From assembly GCF_009765975.1 (NCBI RefSeq), contig NZ_LMUJ01000063.1, positions 58,223 to 122,222 on the forward strand: DNA of 64,000 bases, in the 5' to 3' direction. Numbering within the stretch: the stretch's first letter is position 1; each line of letters starts with the position of its first letter. This stretch comes from Acidisphaera sp. S103. GTDB taxonomy: Bacteria > Pseudomonadota > Alphaproteobacteria > Acetobacterales > Acetobacteraceae. This document shows positions 20,141-29,179 of the stretch, in pieces. Position numbers and translations under genes: made by a program. The notes beneath the pieces are model-generated. The model had not been told where the DNA came from and did not search any database. It saw nothing but the letters and a program-made list of their open reading frames with translations.

Positions 20141-20186
20141 TTGGGATAGACGGTGTCGCGGACCTCATGCGAGGGCCGCACGTCGG

Positions 20187-20218
20187 AATCGGCCCGAGCG
20201 TAATTGCCCGGGCCGATT
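20187..20218 (-). terminator. hairpin terminator of the porin gene
   Basis: The arms AATCGGCCCG (20187-20196) and CGGGCCGATT (20209-20218) form a perfect 10-pair stem with a 12-base loop. It begins 9 bases past the porin stop codon. The flanking sequence has only a short T-rich stretch, so it may work as an intrinsic terminator or as a 3'-end stabiliser. Confidence 0.6.
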
Positions 20219-20226
20219 CAGTCGTT

Positions 20227-21723
20227 TTACCAGGTCAACACAGTCGAGAACGTCACGCCCTGATAGCGCGCGTCGACGGTCTTGCCATCGGTCCCCGTGG
20301 TGAAGTCGAAATCACCCTGGTGACGTTGGGCGTACTGATATTCGAGGACCAATTGAAGTCCGGGCGCCACTTTGTAGTTGCCGCCAACGGCGAGTTCAAA
20401 CTCATGACGCTGCGAAGTCCCTACCAGGTCGCCCTGGCCCTGTGAATCGATGACACCGAACTGCGAACCCAGGGTAATCGGGCCATTGGCATAGGTTAAC
20501 CCAAACAGTTCCGCGTTCATCGACGCGCCACCGGTTGGACGTTCCGCAAGCGCACCGTTGACCGCACCCCCGATGTAGTCGAGCGCCGCGGTGATATTGT
20601 AGCTGGTGACGGCTACGCCCGCCTTGTAGAAATTCAGGTTATCGTAACGAATATCGCCCGTGCCGGCGCCCGGCGCGGTCTTCACGATGGTAATGGCCGT
20701 CGGATCTTCCTTGCCGGCGGTTTCCCAGAAGCCATAGGTCTTGAAGTCCACCGCGCCGAAGTTGTGTTGATACCGCAAGCCGACGGCGACCTGATTGAGC
20801 CAGCGTGTGGGGTCGTTGCCGGAGGAGAGGTTGATGCAGTTGTCGCTAGCCTGACCGCACGTCGCGCTCTGCAACGGACCGCTGCCCGAATCGTTTGAGA
20901 ATGCATTGCCTTCGTTCGCCGCGTACTGCACGCCCAAGTCAAATCCATAGAATTGCGGCGACAGGTAGACGACCTTGCTGTTGCCGTAGTCCGCGGCGGA
21001 CTGTGACAGCCAGACGAAGGGGGGGATGACGTTGCTGGGCGCGGATTGCTGCGGTCCACCGCCGTTCAAACCGGTCTCGCCAGCATCCCAGCACTGCGAT
21101 GTGAAGATACAATTGTCAAACAGACCCAATACGCCGTCTGTCTGGCCAAGACGGACGATACCGGCCTGGTCCGTCGCCATATAGGTAAACGCCCGTCGCA
21201 CAAAAACCGTTTGGGCAGACGTATTGGCGCTCGGGCTCGACGCCGCCGTGCCGGAGGAACCGTTCGTGCCGCTCTCGAAATTCTCCCGCAGTTCGACGGA
21301 CGCACCGTAACGAAGGCCGTTCGCGGCCTGCGCATCGAAGCCCGGATACAGGCGCATATAACTGGAAACGCCAACCGGATTCAGCTTGAAACCGCTCGCC
21401 GCGCCACCAGCGGCCTGGCCTTTGTCGACACTGGTGAAATTCGCGCTGACATCGGTTTCCACGCGGCCGTTCAGATGGATGACAAGCGTCCCCGGTGCCG
21501 GAACCGCATAGGTGTTCGGGGGATACATCGTGCTGAGCGGTCCGGCCGCGACGCTGCCGGATGGGGTGTTGGCGATGCCCCAGGAATTATTGTTGTTGTT
21601 CGTGGCGGGACCGGAACCATAGGGCGCGGCCATCTGGCCCTGGGACGGATTGGCGGTCTGGGCATGTGCGAGCGCCATGGTCCCCCCAAGGAGGGCCACG
21701 CCGGCCAATAGGGTTTTTCGCAT
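20227..21723 (-). CDS. outer-membrane porin
   Basis: This 498-residue protein has a Sec signal peptide (MRKTLLAGVALLGGTMALAHA, cleavage likely after AHA). A low-complexity Q/N/G-rich start and a long series of alternating hydrophobic/polar strands follow. It ends in aromatic W (FSTVLTW), the outer-membrane insertion signature. It fits the general Gram-negative porins of alphaproteobacteria, passing small hydrophilic solutes. AGGAGATCGAG precedes the ATG. The unusually long AT-rich upstream region and a terminator hairpin downstream suggest a strongly expressed single-gene unit. Confidence 0.88.
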   Translation of the reverse strand: MRKTLLAGVALLGGTMALAHAQTANPSQGQMAAPYGSGPATNNNNNSWGIANTPSGSVAAGPLSTMYPPNTYAVPAPGTLVIHLNGRVETDVSANFTSVDKGQAAGGAASGFKLNPVGVSSYMRLYPGFDAQAANGLRYGASVELRENFESGTNGSSGTAASSPSANTSAQTVFVRRAFTYMATDQAGIVRLGQTDGVLGLFDNCIFTSQCWDAGETGLNGGGPQQSAPSNVIPPFVWLSQSAADYGNSKVVYLSPQFYGFDLGVQYAANEGNAFSNDSGSGPLQSATCGQASDNCINLSSGNDPTRWLNQVAVGLRYQHNFGAVDFKTYGFWETAGKEDPTAITIVKTAPGAGTGDIRYDNLNFYKAGVAVTSYNITAALDYIGGAVNGALAERPTGGASMNAELFGLTYANGPITLGSQFGVIDSQGQGDLVGTSQRHEFELAVGGNYKVAPGLQLVLEYQYAQRHQGDFDFTTGTDGKTVDARYQGVTFSTVLTW

Positions 21724-22262
21724 CTCGATCTCCTGATGGCTCGCGACCTGAGCCTATTGGTTTCAACTGATATCTTATTGATCACGGAAGCCGATCGTTT
21801 GGCTCCCGCGCCGTGTGGTCGCGGACCGCAATATGAATGTCGTTAACAAATGGAGAAGTGTAAATTTTGAGTTCACATGAATGAAATACAAATAATTGCC
21901 AATTTGTCACACTATATTAAAGGAAAAAAAGAATTTAATCTTGATTGTGAACGATTGGTTCATGAATCTGTGGATAGATATATTCAAGTCGTTATGATTC
22001 GCGGCAGGCGTATGTAGTACGTTATGTATGGGCATATGTCACAGTCCGGTTTTCTCTCCGTCCGACACATGATTAACCTGGAGACGTCATTCAACTGTAG
22101 CATTCATGGTCCGAAATCGTTTGACCTTGAACAAAGACTCATGAGTCGAAATTTACTGCATTACGACTGTGTTAGGCGCGGTTCGACGCCACGCCTTGCC
22201 TGATCCTGCACGACACGTCATGAATGGAACGTCATGACTTCAACGCCCCGTCAGGAGCCGCC
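21724..22262. other. long AT-rich intergenic region upstream of the porin
   Basis: This 539-base gap between divergent genes is clearly richer in A and T than its surroundings, especially 21,840-22,020. It must hold the promoters of the porin (leftward) and of the ABC binding protein (rightward). I could not single out a convincing -35/-10 pair. One small open frame (21877-22017) lies inside and is listed separately. Confidence 0.6.
21877..22017 (+). CDS. possible 46-residue AT-rich small protein
   Basis: The frame runs from ATG 21877 to TAG 22017 and encodes a mixed-charge peptide starting MNEIQIIANLSHYIKGKKEF and ending VVMIRGRRM. Its codons are AT-rich (AAA, ATA, TTA-type), unlike every confirmed gene in the window, and the only candidate ribosome site (GGAGAAG) is about 19 bases away, too far to be good. 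It may be a foreign small gene or simply a chance frame in porin-promoter DNA. I do not recognise a family. Confidence 0.25.
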   Translation: MNEIQIIANLSHYIKGKKEFNLDCERLVHESVDRYIQVVMIRGRRM

Positions 22263-23405
22263 ATGTCGCGCACCACCCTGTTGCTTGCCGGCCTGCTCGC
22301 CGCCGCCACCGCCGTCCCCGGCGCCGCCCGGGCGGCAGAACCGGTACGAATCGGCATCACCACCATCCTGAGCGGCCCGACCGCCGACCGCGGCCAGTCT
22401 GAGCAATACGGCGCGCAACTGGCGCTGAATGAGATCAATGAGGCAGGCGGCGTGCTGGGCCGGCCGGTGGAGGCATTTTACGCCGACAACGCCTGCAAGC
22501 CCGATATCGGCGTGCCCGCGACCAAGCGGCTGATCGAGCAGGAGCACGTCCCGGTCATCATCGGCGCGCTCTGCACGCCGGTGACGCATGCGATCGAGCC
22601 GGTGGTGCAGGCGGCGAAAGTGCCACTGCTGATCGCCACCTCGGCCGGGCAGGATTTCGTCGACCGGTCAGGCGTCGGCGGTAATGAATACCTGTTCAAG
22701 ACCATCCCGTCGGAGGTCGATATCGCCCGCGGATTGATCAAGTTCCTACGCACCAAGAACGTCAAATCCGTCGCCATCGCGGCTGCGGCCGGTGGTTTCC
22801 CCCAGGCCAACGCGGTGGCCTTCGCAAAGGCGGCACGGGATGCGGGCATGACGGTCACGGCGCAGGAAGTCATCGCGGCCGGCACCACCGATTTGGCCCC
22901 GTTGCTGGACAAACTGAAGGCCGGCTCGCCGGACGAATTATTGGTGATGCCGGGCGGCGCGACCGCGGCGTTCTTCAAAGCCTATGAAGCCTCAGGCTGG
23001 AAGGTCCCGGTCAGTGGCCGCTTTGAGCCCGGCGCCGCCCTGGGCGCGGTGTCACCCGCATTCCGCCAGGCCGGTGGCCTCGCGGGCATGACCAGTATCG
23101 CGGTATTCGCGCCGCTGATCGACAAGCCGGGGGTGAAGGCGTTCGTTGCGTCCTACCAGGCGCATTACGGGCTGGTTCCGACGCAGCGATCGTTCTTCGT
23201 GTACGAAGCGACCTACCTGGCGGTGGACGCCGTAAGGCGTGCCCATGCCGACAAGCCGGGCGCGATCGAGAAGGCCCTGAAGACGACGAGGATGGCCTCG
23301 CGCCTGGGCGGCACCTACGCGCCGGACGACCACAACCATGCGCACACGCCGCTGTTCGTTATTGGGCTGCGCGACGGTACGCCGGCGGTGATCGCAACGG
23401 AATAG
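22263..23405 (+). CDS. ABC transporter substrate-binding protein (Leu/Ile/Val family)
   Basis: This 380-residue protein has a Sec signal peptide (MSRTTLLLAGLLAAATAV..., cut after ARA). It continues with the periplasmic-binding fold start VRIGITTILSGPTADRGQ and the LNEINEAGGVLGRPVE block typical of LivK-like proteins. It would capture a small organic solute in the periplasm for an ABC importer. AGGAG precedes the ATG at 22263. No permease or ATPase genes accompany it. Its only partner is the enolase-superfamily enzyme 9 bases downstream, which suggests the ligand is that enzyme's substrate or product. Confidence 0.88.
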   Translation: MSRTTLLLAGLLAAATAVPGAARAAEPVRIGITTILSGPTADRGQSEQYGAQLALNEINEAGGVLGRPVEAFYADNACKPDIGVPATKRLIEQEHVPVIIGALCTPVTHAIEPVVQAAKVPLLIATSAGQDFVDRSGVGGNEYLFKTIPSEVDIARGLIKFLRTKNVKSVAIAAAAGGFPQANAVAFAKAARDAGMTVTAQEVIAAGTTDLAPLLDKLKAGSPDELLVMPGGATAAFFKAYEASGWKVPVSGRFEPGAALGAVSPAFRQAGGLAGMTSIAVFAPLIDKPGVKAFVASYQAHYGLVPTQRSFFVYEATYLAVDAVRRAHADKPGAIEKALKTTRMASRLGGTYAPDDHNHAHTPLFVIGLRDGTPAVIATE

Positions 23406-23414
23406 GGTTCGGAC

Positions 23415-24542
23415 ATGGCCGACGCGACTATCGACCGCATCCGCCTGTTCCTGGTCGAGAGTCCGATCAAGATGGCGCGTTTGCAGGGCGTGGGAAACGT
23501 CAAGGGTTCGGTCAAGCGCGTCCTGGTCGAACTGACCGCGAGCGACGGCGTCGTGGGATGGGGTGAGGCGGCCCCCTGGGAAGTCTTTACCGGAACCGCC
23601 GAGGCGGCCTTCGCGGCAATCGACGTCTATCTCCGCCCGCACATCCTCGGCAAACCGGTCAAACGCATACGAGCGCTGATGCTGGCGCTCGATCGCGTCC
23701 TGGTCGGACACCCCGAGGCGAAAGTCGCGGTCGAAACGGCGATGCTCGACATCGTCGGCCGATCCGCAGGGCTTTCGGTCGCCGATCTCCTGGGCGGCCG
23801 GGTGAGGGACACCATCCCGCTGTCATTTTCGATCGCCGATCCCGATTTCGCCGCCGATCTGGAACGGATGCGGGACATGGTTCCCGCCGGCAACGTCATC
23901 TATAAAGTCAAGACCGGCGTGAAGCCACACCGGGAGGACGTCGCCCATCTGGAGGCCATGCGCACCGCGTTCGGCGACACGATCGACCTGCGGATCGATT
24001 ACAACCAGGCCCTGAAACCGTTCGGCGCGATCAGCATTTTGCGCGATGTGGCGCAATTCGCCCCGACATTCATCGAACAACCGGTGCCGCGCGGCAACCT
24101 GGATGCGATGGCGTCGTTCGTCGCGGCGCTCGACACGCCGATCCTGGCGGATGAAAGCTGCTTCGACAGCCGCGACCTGCTGGAGATCATCCGTTTGAAA
24201 GCGGCGGACGCGATCTCCATCAAGCTGATGAAGACCGGCAGTCTGCTCAAGGCGCAGGATGTGATGGCGCTGGCCGATACGGCCGGGCTTCCCGGCTACG
24301 GCGGCACGCTGTGGGAGGGCGGGATCGGTCTCGCCGCTGGCACGCACCTGATCGCCGCGACCCCCGGCATCTCACTCGGCTGCGAATTCTATATGCCGCA
24401 CCATGTGCTGACCGAGGACGTGTTGGAGGAGCGAATCCCCAATCGAAACGGGCACGTCGTGGTGCCGGACGGCCCCGGTCTCGGCATCCGCGTCAGTGAG
24501 CAATCTGTGCGGGCAAATGCTCGGATTCTGGCCGAGGCCTGA
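23415..24542 (+). CDS. enolase-superfamily enzyme, muconate-cycloisomerase subgroup
   Basis: This 375-residue protein shows the catalytic residues of the MLE subgroup: K164-V-K166 (YKVKTG), metal ligands D195 (RIDYNQ), E221 (FIEQP) and D246 (LADES), and K270 on the far side of the barrel (SIKLMKTG). Such enzymes abstract a proton next to a carboxylate, giving cycloisomerisation, racemisation or dehydration. Muconate cycloisomerase fits the aromatic-catabolism flavour of the window, but dipeptide epimerase or another activity is possible. It is cotranscribed with the binding protein just upstream. Confidence 0.87.
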   Translation: MADATIDRIRLFLVESPIKMARLQGVGNVKGSVKRVLVELTASDGVVGWGEAAPWEVFTGTAEAAFAAIDVYLRPHILGKPVKRIRALMLALDRVLVGHPEAKVAVETAMLDIVGRSAGLSVADLLGGRVRDTIPLSFSIADPDFAADLERMRDMVPAGNVIYKVKTGVKPHREDVAHLEAMRTAFGDTIDLRIDYNQALKPFGAISILRDVAQFAPTFIEQPVPRGNLDAMASFVAALDTPILADESCFDSRDLLEIIRLKAADAISIKLMKTGSLLKAQDVMALADTAGLPGYGGTLWEGGIGLAAGTHLIAATPGISLGCEFYMPHHVLTEDVLEERIPNRNGHVVVPDGPGLGIRVSEQSVRANARILAEA

Positions 24543-24578
24543 AACCGCCATGACATAACCGGATTGTTCTGTCTGTAA

Positions 24579-26036
24579 TTATCGCCTTTTTTCCGTTCCG
24601 GTTCGTTCGTACACCTCCACATCGGGCTCGGTCGCGACGCGGCGCCAGTCGGGCGCAGACAACACCGTATGGAGACCCGCGATCGTGGCGATGCTGTCCC
24701 GATCCTGTGGCAGCAGTGCCAGGACCACCCTCTGGTATGGGCGGATACGGCCGGCAATCGAATCGGTGGGACGGAACAGCAGGATCGGCAGGGCAGGGGG
24801 CGCCTCGATCCCGAACGCCCCGACAATACCGACGCCGTCATTGCCGCGTGGCAGCAACACGACCCCGTCCCCAACCAAGGCAGCCGCCTCTGCCGCGGCG
24901 ACGCGATACGGTTGCATCGTTCGGGGTGACAGCAGCAGCCCGGCAATCCCTGCGAATTGGACGGCGAGGACGATGGGCAGGATCAGCGCGTTCCTTTTAC
25001 CCCTGGCGATCGGCCGTGATGCCCACGCGACCAGCAACGCAACGAACGGCAGCCCGAACGAAAAGTACCGCAGCTCGATCGGCGTGTTGTCGAACACGAA
25101 ACCCAACAGCAGCAGCCCGATCGGCGGCGCGACAGCCCCGGCCACCACCAGCCGGATCGCCACACCACCACGCCACGGCCGAGCCCTTACGAGCCAAACG
25201 ACCATCCCGACGGCCACCAGCCCGACGATCGCCTCCACGACCACCCGGCCAACGCCGTCGAAATACAACGGCAGCCCGCCGAACACCGAGGCGGTCTGGT
25301 ACTTTGCCAACCGCAACAAACTCGGCCAGATCGCGAACGGCGGGAACTGGCCCGGCCGGGCACCGTGCTGGGCCGCGAAAAACCAGACGTCCAGGGCCAG
25401 GAACGGCACAGCGGCCGGTACCGCGAGCCAGGCACCCGCCGCGACGATCACCGCCGCGGCAACGAAAACGGCCAGATAGTTGCAGCAGCACGCCGCCCCC
25501 AGGCACAGGCCGGCCAGCAACGGACGCCGCCGCAACAGCAGCGCGACCCCGCCCAGCGTCAGCATCTCCGCCGGAGCGAAACCGCGCGCTATCGCATTTG
25601 TATAGACAAACCCATAGCACCCCAGCGTCAGCAGCATCGCCGTGGCGGATCGGACTCCGCACCGCCGGGCGATCATCCCGGTCAGCCCCAGCGAAACCAG
25701 GCCGAACAGCACCGACAACATGCGGGCGGCGAACAGGCCGGGGCCGAACACTGCGCGCCAACCGACAACCGCCCAGAAATACAACGGCGGATGCACGTCG
25801 GTGGAACGCAGGTCGCGGGCAATGTCCGCCAGGCTGGCATGCCCGGTCTGTGCCGCCGCGACCATGCCGGCGGAGAACACGGTCTCGGGCCAATCCGGCC
25901 GCGGCGTGCCGGCGGTCAGGAATAAGGTGTATTGCTCATCATACTCCGCCCCGCGCCACCAGGCGGCGGACGTCAACACCAGGGCCGCCAGGCCCATAAC
26001 CGCGCACCAGGAACGAAATCTCACCGCGTTAACCAA
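24579..26036 (-). CDS. polytopic membrane glycosyltransferase (GT39-like)
   Basis: This 485-residue protein has about ten hydrophobic helices and, near the N-terminus, the acidic motif GAEYDEQYT (about 29-37) followed by STDVHPPLYFW, as in ArnT/dolichyl-phosphate-mannose-type transferases (family GT39/83). It would move a sugar from a polyprenyl carrier to an acceptor on the outer side of the membrane. The start is uncertain: the frame opens with TTG at 26036 without a clear ribosome site, and an internal start is possible. It is divergent from the GH5 gene. Its convergent neighbour ends 36 bases away. Confidence 0.75.
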   Translation of the reverse strand: MVNAVRFRSWCAVMGLAALVLTSAAWWRGAEYDEQYTLFLTAGTPRPDWPETVFSAGMVAAAQTGHASLADIARDLRSTDVHPPLYFWAVVGWRAVFGPGLFAARMLSVLFGLVSLGLTGMIARRCGVRSATAMLLTLGCYGFVYTNAIARGFAPAEMLTLGGVALLLRRRPLLAGLCLGAACCCNYLAVFVAAAVIVAAGAWLAVPAAVPFLALDVWFFAAQHGARPGQFPPFAIWPSLLRLAKYQTASVFGGLPLYFDGVGRVVVEAIVGLVAVGMVVWLVRARPWRGGVAIRLVVAGAVAPPIGLLLLGFVFDNTPIELRYFSFGLPFVALLVAWASRPIARGKRNALILPIVLAVQFAGIAGLLLSPRTMQPYRVAAAEAAALVGDGVVLLPRGNDGVGIVGAFGIEAPPALPILLFRPTDSIAGRIRPYQRVVLALLPQDRDSIATIAGLHTVLSAPDWRRVATEPDVEVYERTGTEKRR

Positions 26037-26181
26037 ATCTCAGTACTTTCGCGCCACCCTGCCGCCGCGTGTACCAGCCAATGGTTAACGGAGTACTGAT
26101 GCAGAACGTGTCTCCGCCGTCGGTGCGGCGATCGCGGCAGCCGGCGGAACGCTACGATCCCAGGGCCGCGAAAGCCTCGGT

Positions 26182-27387
26182 GTGACGCGTTGGTGGTTGG
26201 CGCTGGGGATCCTGACATGGCTGCTGGCCGACGGCGGCTGGGCCAATCCTGTGCCGCTCGCCTCGCCCCCCGCGCCTCCGCCGGCCTCTCCGTCATGGCC
26301 ATCCACCCCCAGTCGTTCCTGCGCGGATAACCCGGACGCACCTGGCCACGCCGGTGAACGCACAAAGTGCCAACCAGCCGCCGCCGCCGCCCTGACCCGA
26401 GGCATCAACATCACCGCCTGGTTCCGCTTTCCGGCCAGTCGCGATCCCGCCGCGTTGGCTGCCTACCTCAGCGACCAGGCGCTGGCCGACATCCGAACCG
26501 CCGGCTTCGACTTCGTGCGGCTGGCCGTCGACCCGGCCGTCGCCGAAACCCAGCGTCCGGTCCTGATCGCGGCGATCAAGCGCATCCAGCGACAGGGGCT
26601 GACCGTGGTGATCTCCCCGCAGCCGCACGATTGGCACCTGGAAACCGATCCCGCCGATCGGGAGCGGCTGCGCACATTCTGGCAAACCCTCGCTCCGGCG
26701 TTGCGGCCTCTGGACCCCGCGCGCACGGTGCCGGAAGTGCTGAACGAGCCGGTCTTCCCGCAGGACCCCACCGGCTGGGCGACTTTGCAGCATCAGATTC
26801 TGACCGTCATCAGACAGGCTTTGCCCAATGTGACCGTGGTGCTGACCGGCCAGGACTGGGGCAGCATCGGCGGCCTGCTGGCCCTGACGCCAGAGGCCGA
26901 CCCGAACGTCCTCTACAGCTTCCATTTCTACGATCCGGCGGAACTGACCTCGCTCGCCGCCTACCGACCCGGCCTGGACCGCGCCGCCCTGGCACGCCTG
27001 CCGTTTCCCGTGATCGACCGGCCGCGATGCGACGCGACCGCTGACGGAACCGCCGACTCCGCCACGCGGGACCTGATGCGGTACTACTGCGCCTTAGGCT
27101 GGGACGTGCCCCGCATCGCCGCAACAATCGACCAAGCCGCCACCTGGGGCCGGCTGCACCATGTGCGGCTGCTGGCCGGTGAGTTCGGCGCCAGCACGGC
27201 GCTCAACGCACCCGCACGCACCGCGTGGCTGAAAACAGTCCGCGCCGCGTTCGAGGCCCGCGGTATCGGCTGGGCCCTCTGGGGCTACGACGACGTCATG
27301 GGGCTGGCTGTCAGCCGCCCGCCCAGCCGCCGCCCGGCGCTGGATCGGGCCGTGCTGTATGCACTCCATATGACGACAAGGATGTGA
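26182..27387 (+). CDS. secreted glycoside hydrolase family 5 (cellulase-like)
   Basis: This 401-residue protein has an N-terminal signal peptide (LALGILTWLLADGGWA), a proline-rich linker (about 23-45), then a GH5 TIM barrel. The acid/base E189 is in VLNEPV, and the nucleophile E334 is in LAGEFGAS. HFY at about 248-250 lines the active site. It should cleave beta-linked glucans or mannans outside the cytoplasm. The start is a GTG at 26182 with a weak ribosome site. It may be a polysaccharide-synthesis accessory hydrolase together with the divergent membrane glycosyltransferase, though this is an inference. Confidence 0.85.
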   Translation: MTRWWLALGILTWLLADGGWANPVPLASPPAPPPASPSWPSTPSRSCADNPDAPGHAGERTKCQPAAAAALTRGINITAWFRFPASRDPAALAAYLSDQALADIRTAGFDFVRLAVDPAVAETQRPVLIAAIKRIQRQGLTVVISPQPHDWHLETDPADRERLRTFWQTLAPALRPLDPARTVPEVLNEPVFPQDPTGWATLQHQILTVIRQALPNVTVVLTGQDWGSIGGLLALTPEADPNVLYSFHFYDPAELTSLAAYRPGLDRAALARLPFPVIDRPRCDATADGTADSATRDLMRYYCALGWDVPRIAATIDQAATWGRLHHVRLLAGEFGASTALNAPARTAWLKTVRAAFEARGIGWALWGYDDVMGLAVSRPPSRRPALDRAVLYALHMTTRM

Positions 27388-27414
27388 ATACCCGCCAGGA
27401 GGGCGTGAGCCGAT

Positions 27415-28983
27415 ATGCGCAAAATGCAAAGCCTTGACCCCACCGATTGGACCGACCTGCGCGCCCTAGGGCACCGCATGATGGATGACATGTTCGACCA
27501 GCTCCAGGGCCTGCGCGACGGCCCCGTCTGGCGCCCGATGCCCGACGGCGCGCGCCAGCAGTTGCACCAGGTTCTCCCGCGAGGCCCAACCCCACCCGAA
27601 ACCGTCTATGAGACTTTCCAGCAACTGGTGCAGCCCTACACCACCGGCAACCTGCATCCGCGCTTCATGGGCTGGGTGCATGGCGGCGGCACGCCGATCG
27701 GCATGCTGGCGGAACTTCTGGCCGGCGGCCTGAATGCCAACCTGGGCGGGCGCGATCATGCGCCGATCGAGATCGAGCGCCAGGTGATCGCCTGGGCCGC
27801 CGAGATGCTGGGTTTCCCCAATGATGCCTCCGGCGTGCTGGTGACCGGCACCTCGATCGCCAACCTGATCGGCGTTCTGGTGGCACGTTCGGCCAGCCTC
27901 GGTCCGTGCGTCCGGCGCAACGGCGTGGGAAACACCAAACTGGTCGCCTACACCTCCGCCGCCGCCCACGGTTGCCTGCCCCGCGCGATGGAGATGGCCG
28001 GGCTCGGTCGCGATGCCCTGCGGATGATTCCGTGCGATGACCAAGGGCGGACGAAGCCGGACCTTTTGGCGGCGCGGGTCGCCGAAGACCGAGCGCGCGG
28101 CATGCGGCCCTTTCTGCTGGTCGGCACCGCCGGCACCGTGGATATCGGTGCGATCGACGATCTGACCGCGTTGGCCGACTTCGCCGCGACCCAGGACCTG
28201 TGGTTCCACGTCGATGCCGCGTTCGGCGCGATCGCGATGCTGGCCCCGAAACTGAGGCCGCTGCTGGCCGGGATTCAGCGTGCCGACTCGGTCGCCTTCG
28301 ATTTCCACAAATGGGCGCAAGTCCCCTACGACGCCGGCTGCATCATCGTCCGCGACGCCTCCCGCCAACTCGACACGTTCGCCGCCGAGGCCGCCTATCT
28401 GCGGCGCGAGGAACGCGGCCTGGCCGGCGGCGGCATCTGGCCCTGCGATCTGGGGCCCGATCTTTCGCGCGGATTCCGGGCGCTGAAGGTATGGATGACC
28501 CTGTCCGTCTACGGCGCCGATCAGATCGGAGCAGTCGCCCAGCAGACCTGCGACCTCGCCGCCACCCTGGCAGCCCGAATCGACCGTGAACCGGCGCTGC
28601 AACGCCTGGCACCTGTCGCGCTCAACATCGTCTGCTTCCGCTTCGTCGCCGCCGAGGGCGATCTGGACCGGCTGAACGCCGACATCGTCGCCGATCTGCA
28701 AGAGGCAGGGATTGCCGCGCCGTCCACCACGACCGTCGATGGCACGCTGGCGATCAGGGCGGCGATCGTGAACCACCGGACGAACCATGCCGATATCGCG
28801 ATCCTGGTCGACTCTGTGCTGGAACTGGGCCGCGCCCGGGCGGGGCAGGGGGCCGAAAAGAAAGTGCCCCCGGTTATTCACCGGGGGCAAGTGTACAGGG
28901 AGGCTTCACGTCTGGGAGACGCAGGGGCCAGAGGCCCCCTTCCAGCGACTGGCGCTGGAACTCTGGCGGCAGTGCCGCCGTAA
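27415..28983 (+). CDS. PLP-dependent group II amino acid decarboxylase
   Basis: This 522-residue protein belongs to the aromatic-L-amino-acid/glutamate decarboxylase group. The PLP lysine is K299 in FDFHKWAQ, the cofactor aspartate is D267 in HVDAAFG, and GWVHGGGTP near residue 86 is typical of this family. It would convert an amino acid, perhaps aromatic, to its amine. The family-like part ends near residue 478 (LELGRARAG). The last 45 or so codons read into a hairpin-rich element starting at 28865, so the C-terminal tail looks acquired by insertion. It follows the GH5 gene by 27 bases. Confidence 0.87.
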   Translation: MRKMQSLDPTDWTDLRALGHRMMDDMFDQLQGLRDGPVWRPMPDGARQQLHQVLPRGPTPPETVYETFQQLVQPYTTGNLHPRFMGWVHGGGTPIGMLAELLAGGLNANLGGRDHAPIEIERQVIAWAAEMLGFPNDASGVLVTGTSIANLIGVLVARSASLGPCVRRNGVGNTKLVAYTSAAAHGCLPRAMEMAGLGRDALRMIPCDDQGRTKPDLLAARVAEDRARGMRPFLLVGTAGTVDIGAIDDLTALADFAATQDLWFHVDAAFGAIAMLAPKLRPLLAGIQRADSVAFDFHKWAQVPYDAGCIIVRDASRQLDTFAAEAAYLRREERGLAGGGIWPCDLGPDLSRGFRALKVWMTLSVYGADQIGAVAQQTCDLAATLAARIDREPALQRLAPVALNIVCFRFVAAEGDLDRLNADIVADLQEAGIAAPSTTTVDGTLAIRAAIVNHRTNHADIAILVDSVLELGRARAGQGAEKKVPPVIHRGQVYREASRLGDAGARGPLPATGAGTLAAVPP

Positions 28984-29112
28984 CTGGTGAGAGGTGTTTA
29001 ATACCGCACCTGCGAAGCGAACCAGTGCCGAGAACCGGCAGCCGGCATGCTGCTGGCGCATGACTACTCAGAAGAGGCCGTGAAAAACGAATGCCTGGGG
29101 TGCGCCCTAGGC
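28865..29112 (+). ncRNA. candidate structured RNA, possibly a stand-alone HEARO/omega RNA
   Basis: About ten hairpins follow one another: 28865-28889 (10-pair stem), 28909-28921, 28924-28938, 28940-28960 (8 pairs), 28965-28979, an outer helix 28983-28988/29021-29026 enclosing 28992-29011, 29026-29040, 29041-29057 and 29093-29112 (8 pairs). Two stems contain G-T pairs (29044/29054, 29097/29108) that fold as G-U only if the plus strand is the RNA. The overall look, a strong first hairpin and a final CCTGGGG/CCCTAGG stem, reminds me of HEARO RNAs, the guide RNAs of IscB elements. No iscB gene adjoins it, and it overlaps the decarboxylase 3' end. Confidence 0.5.
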
Positions 29113-29179
29113 GAGACTCGGGGCCGGCAGACAGTCATAAACTGGCCGGAACGCTGATTTTACGCGAAAATTCAAGCGC

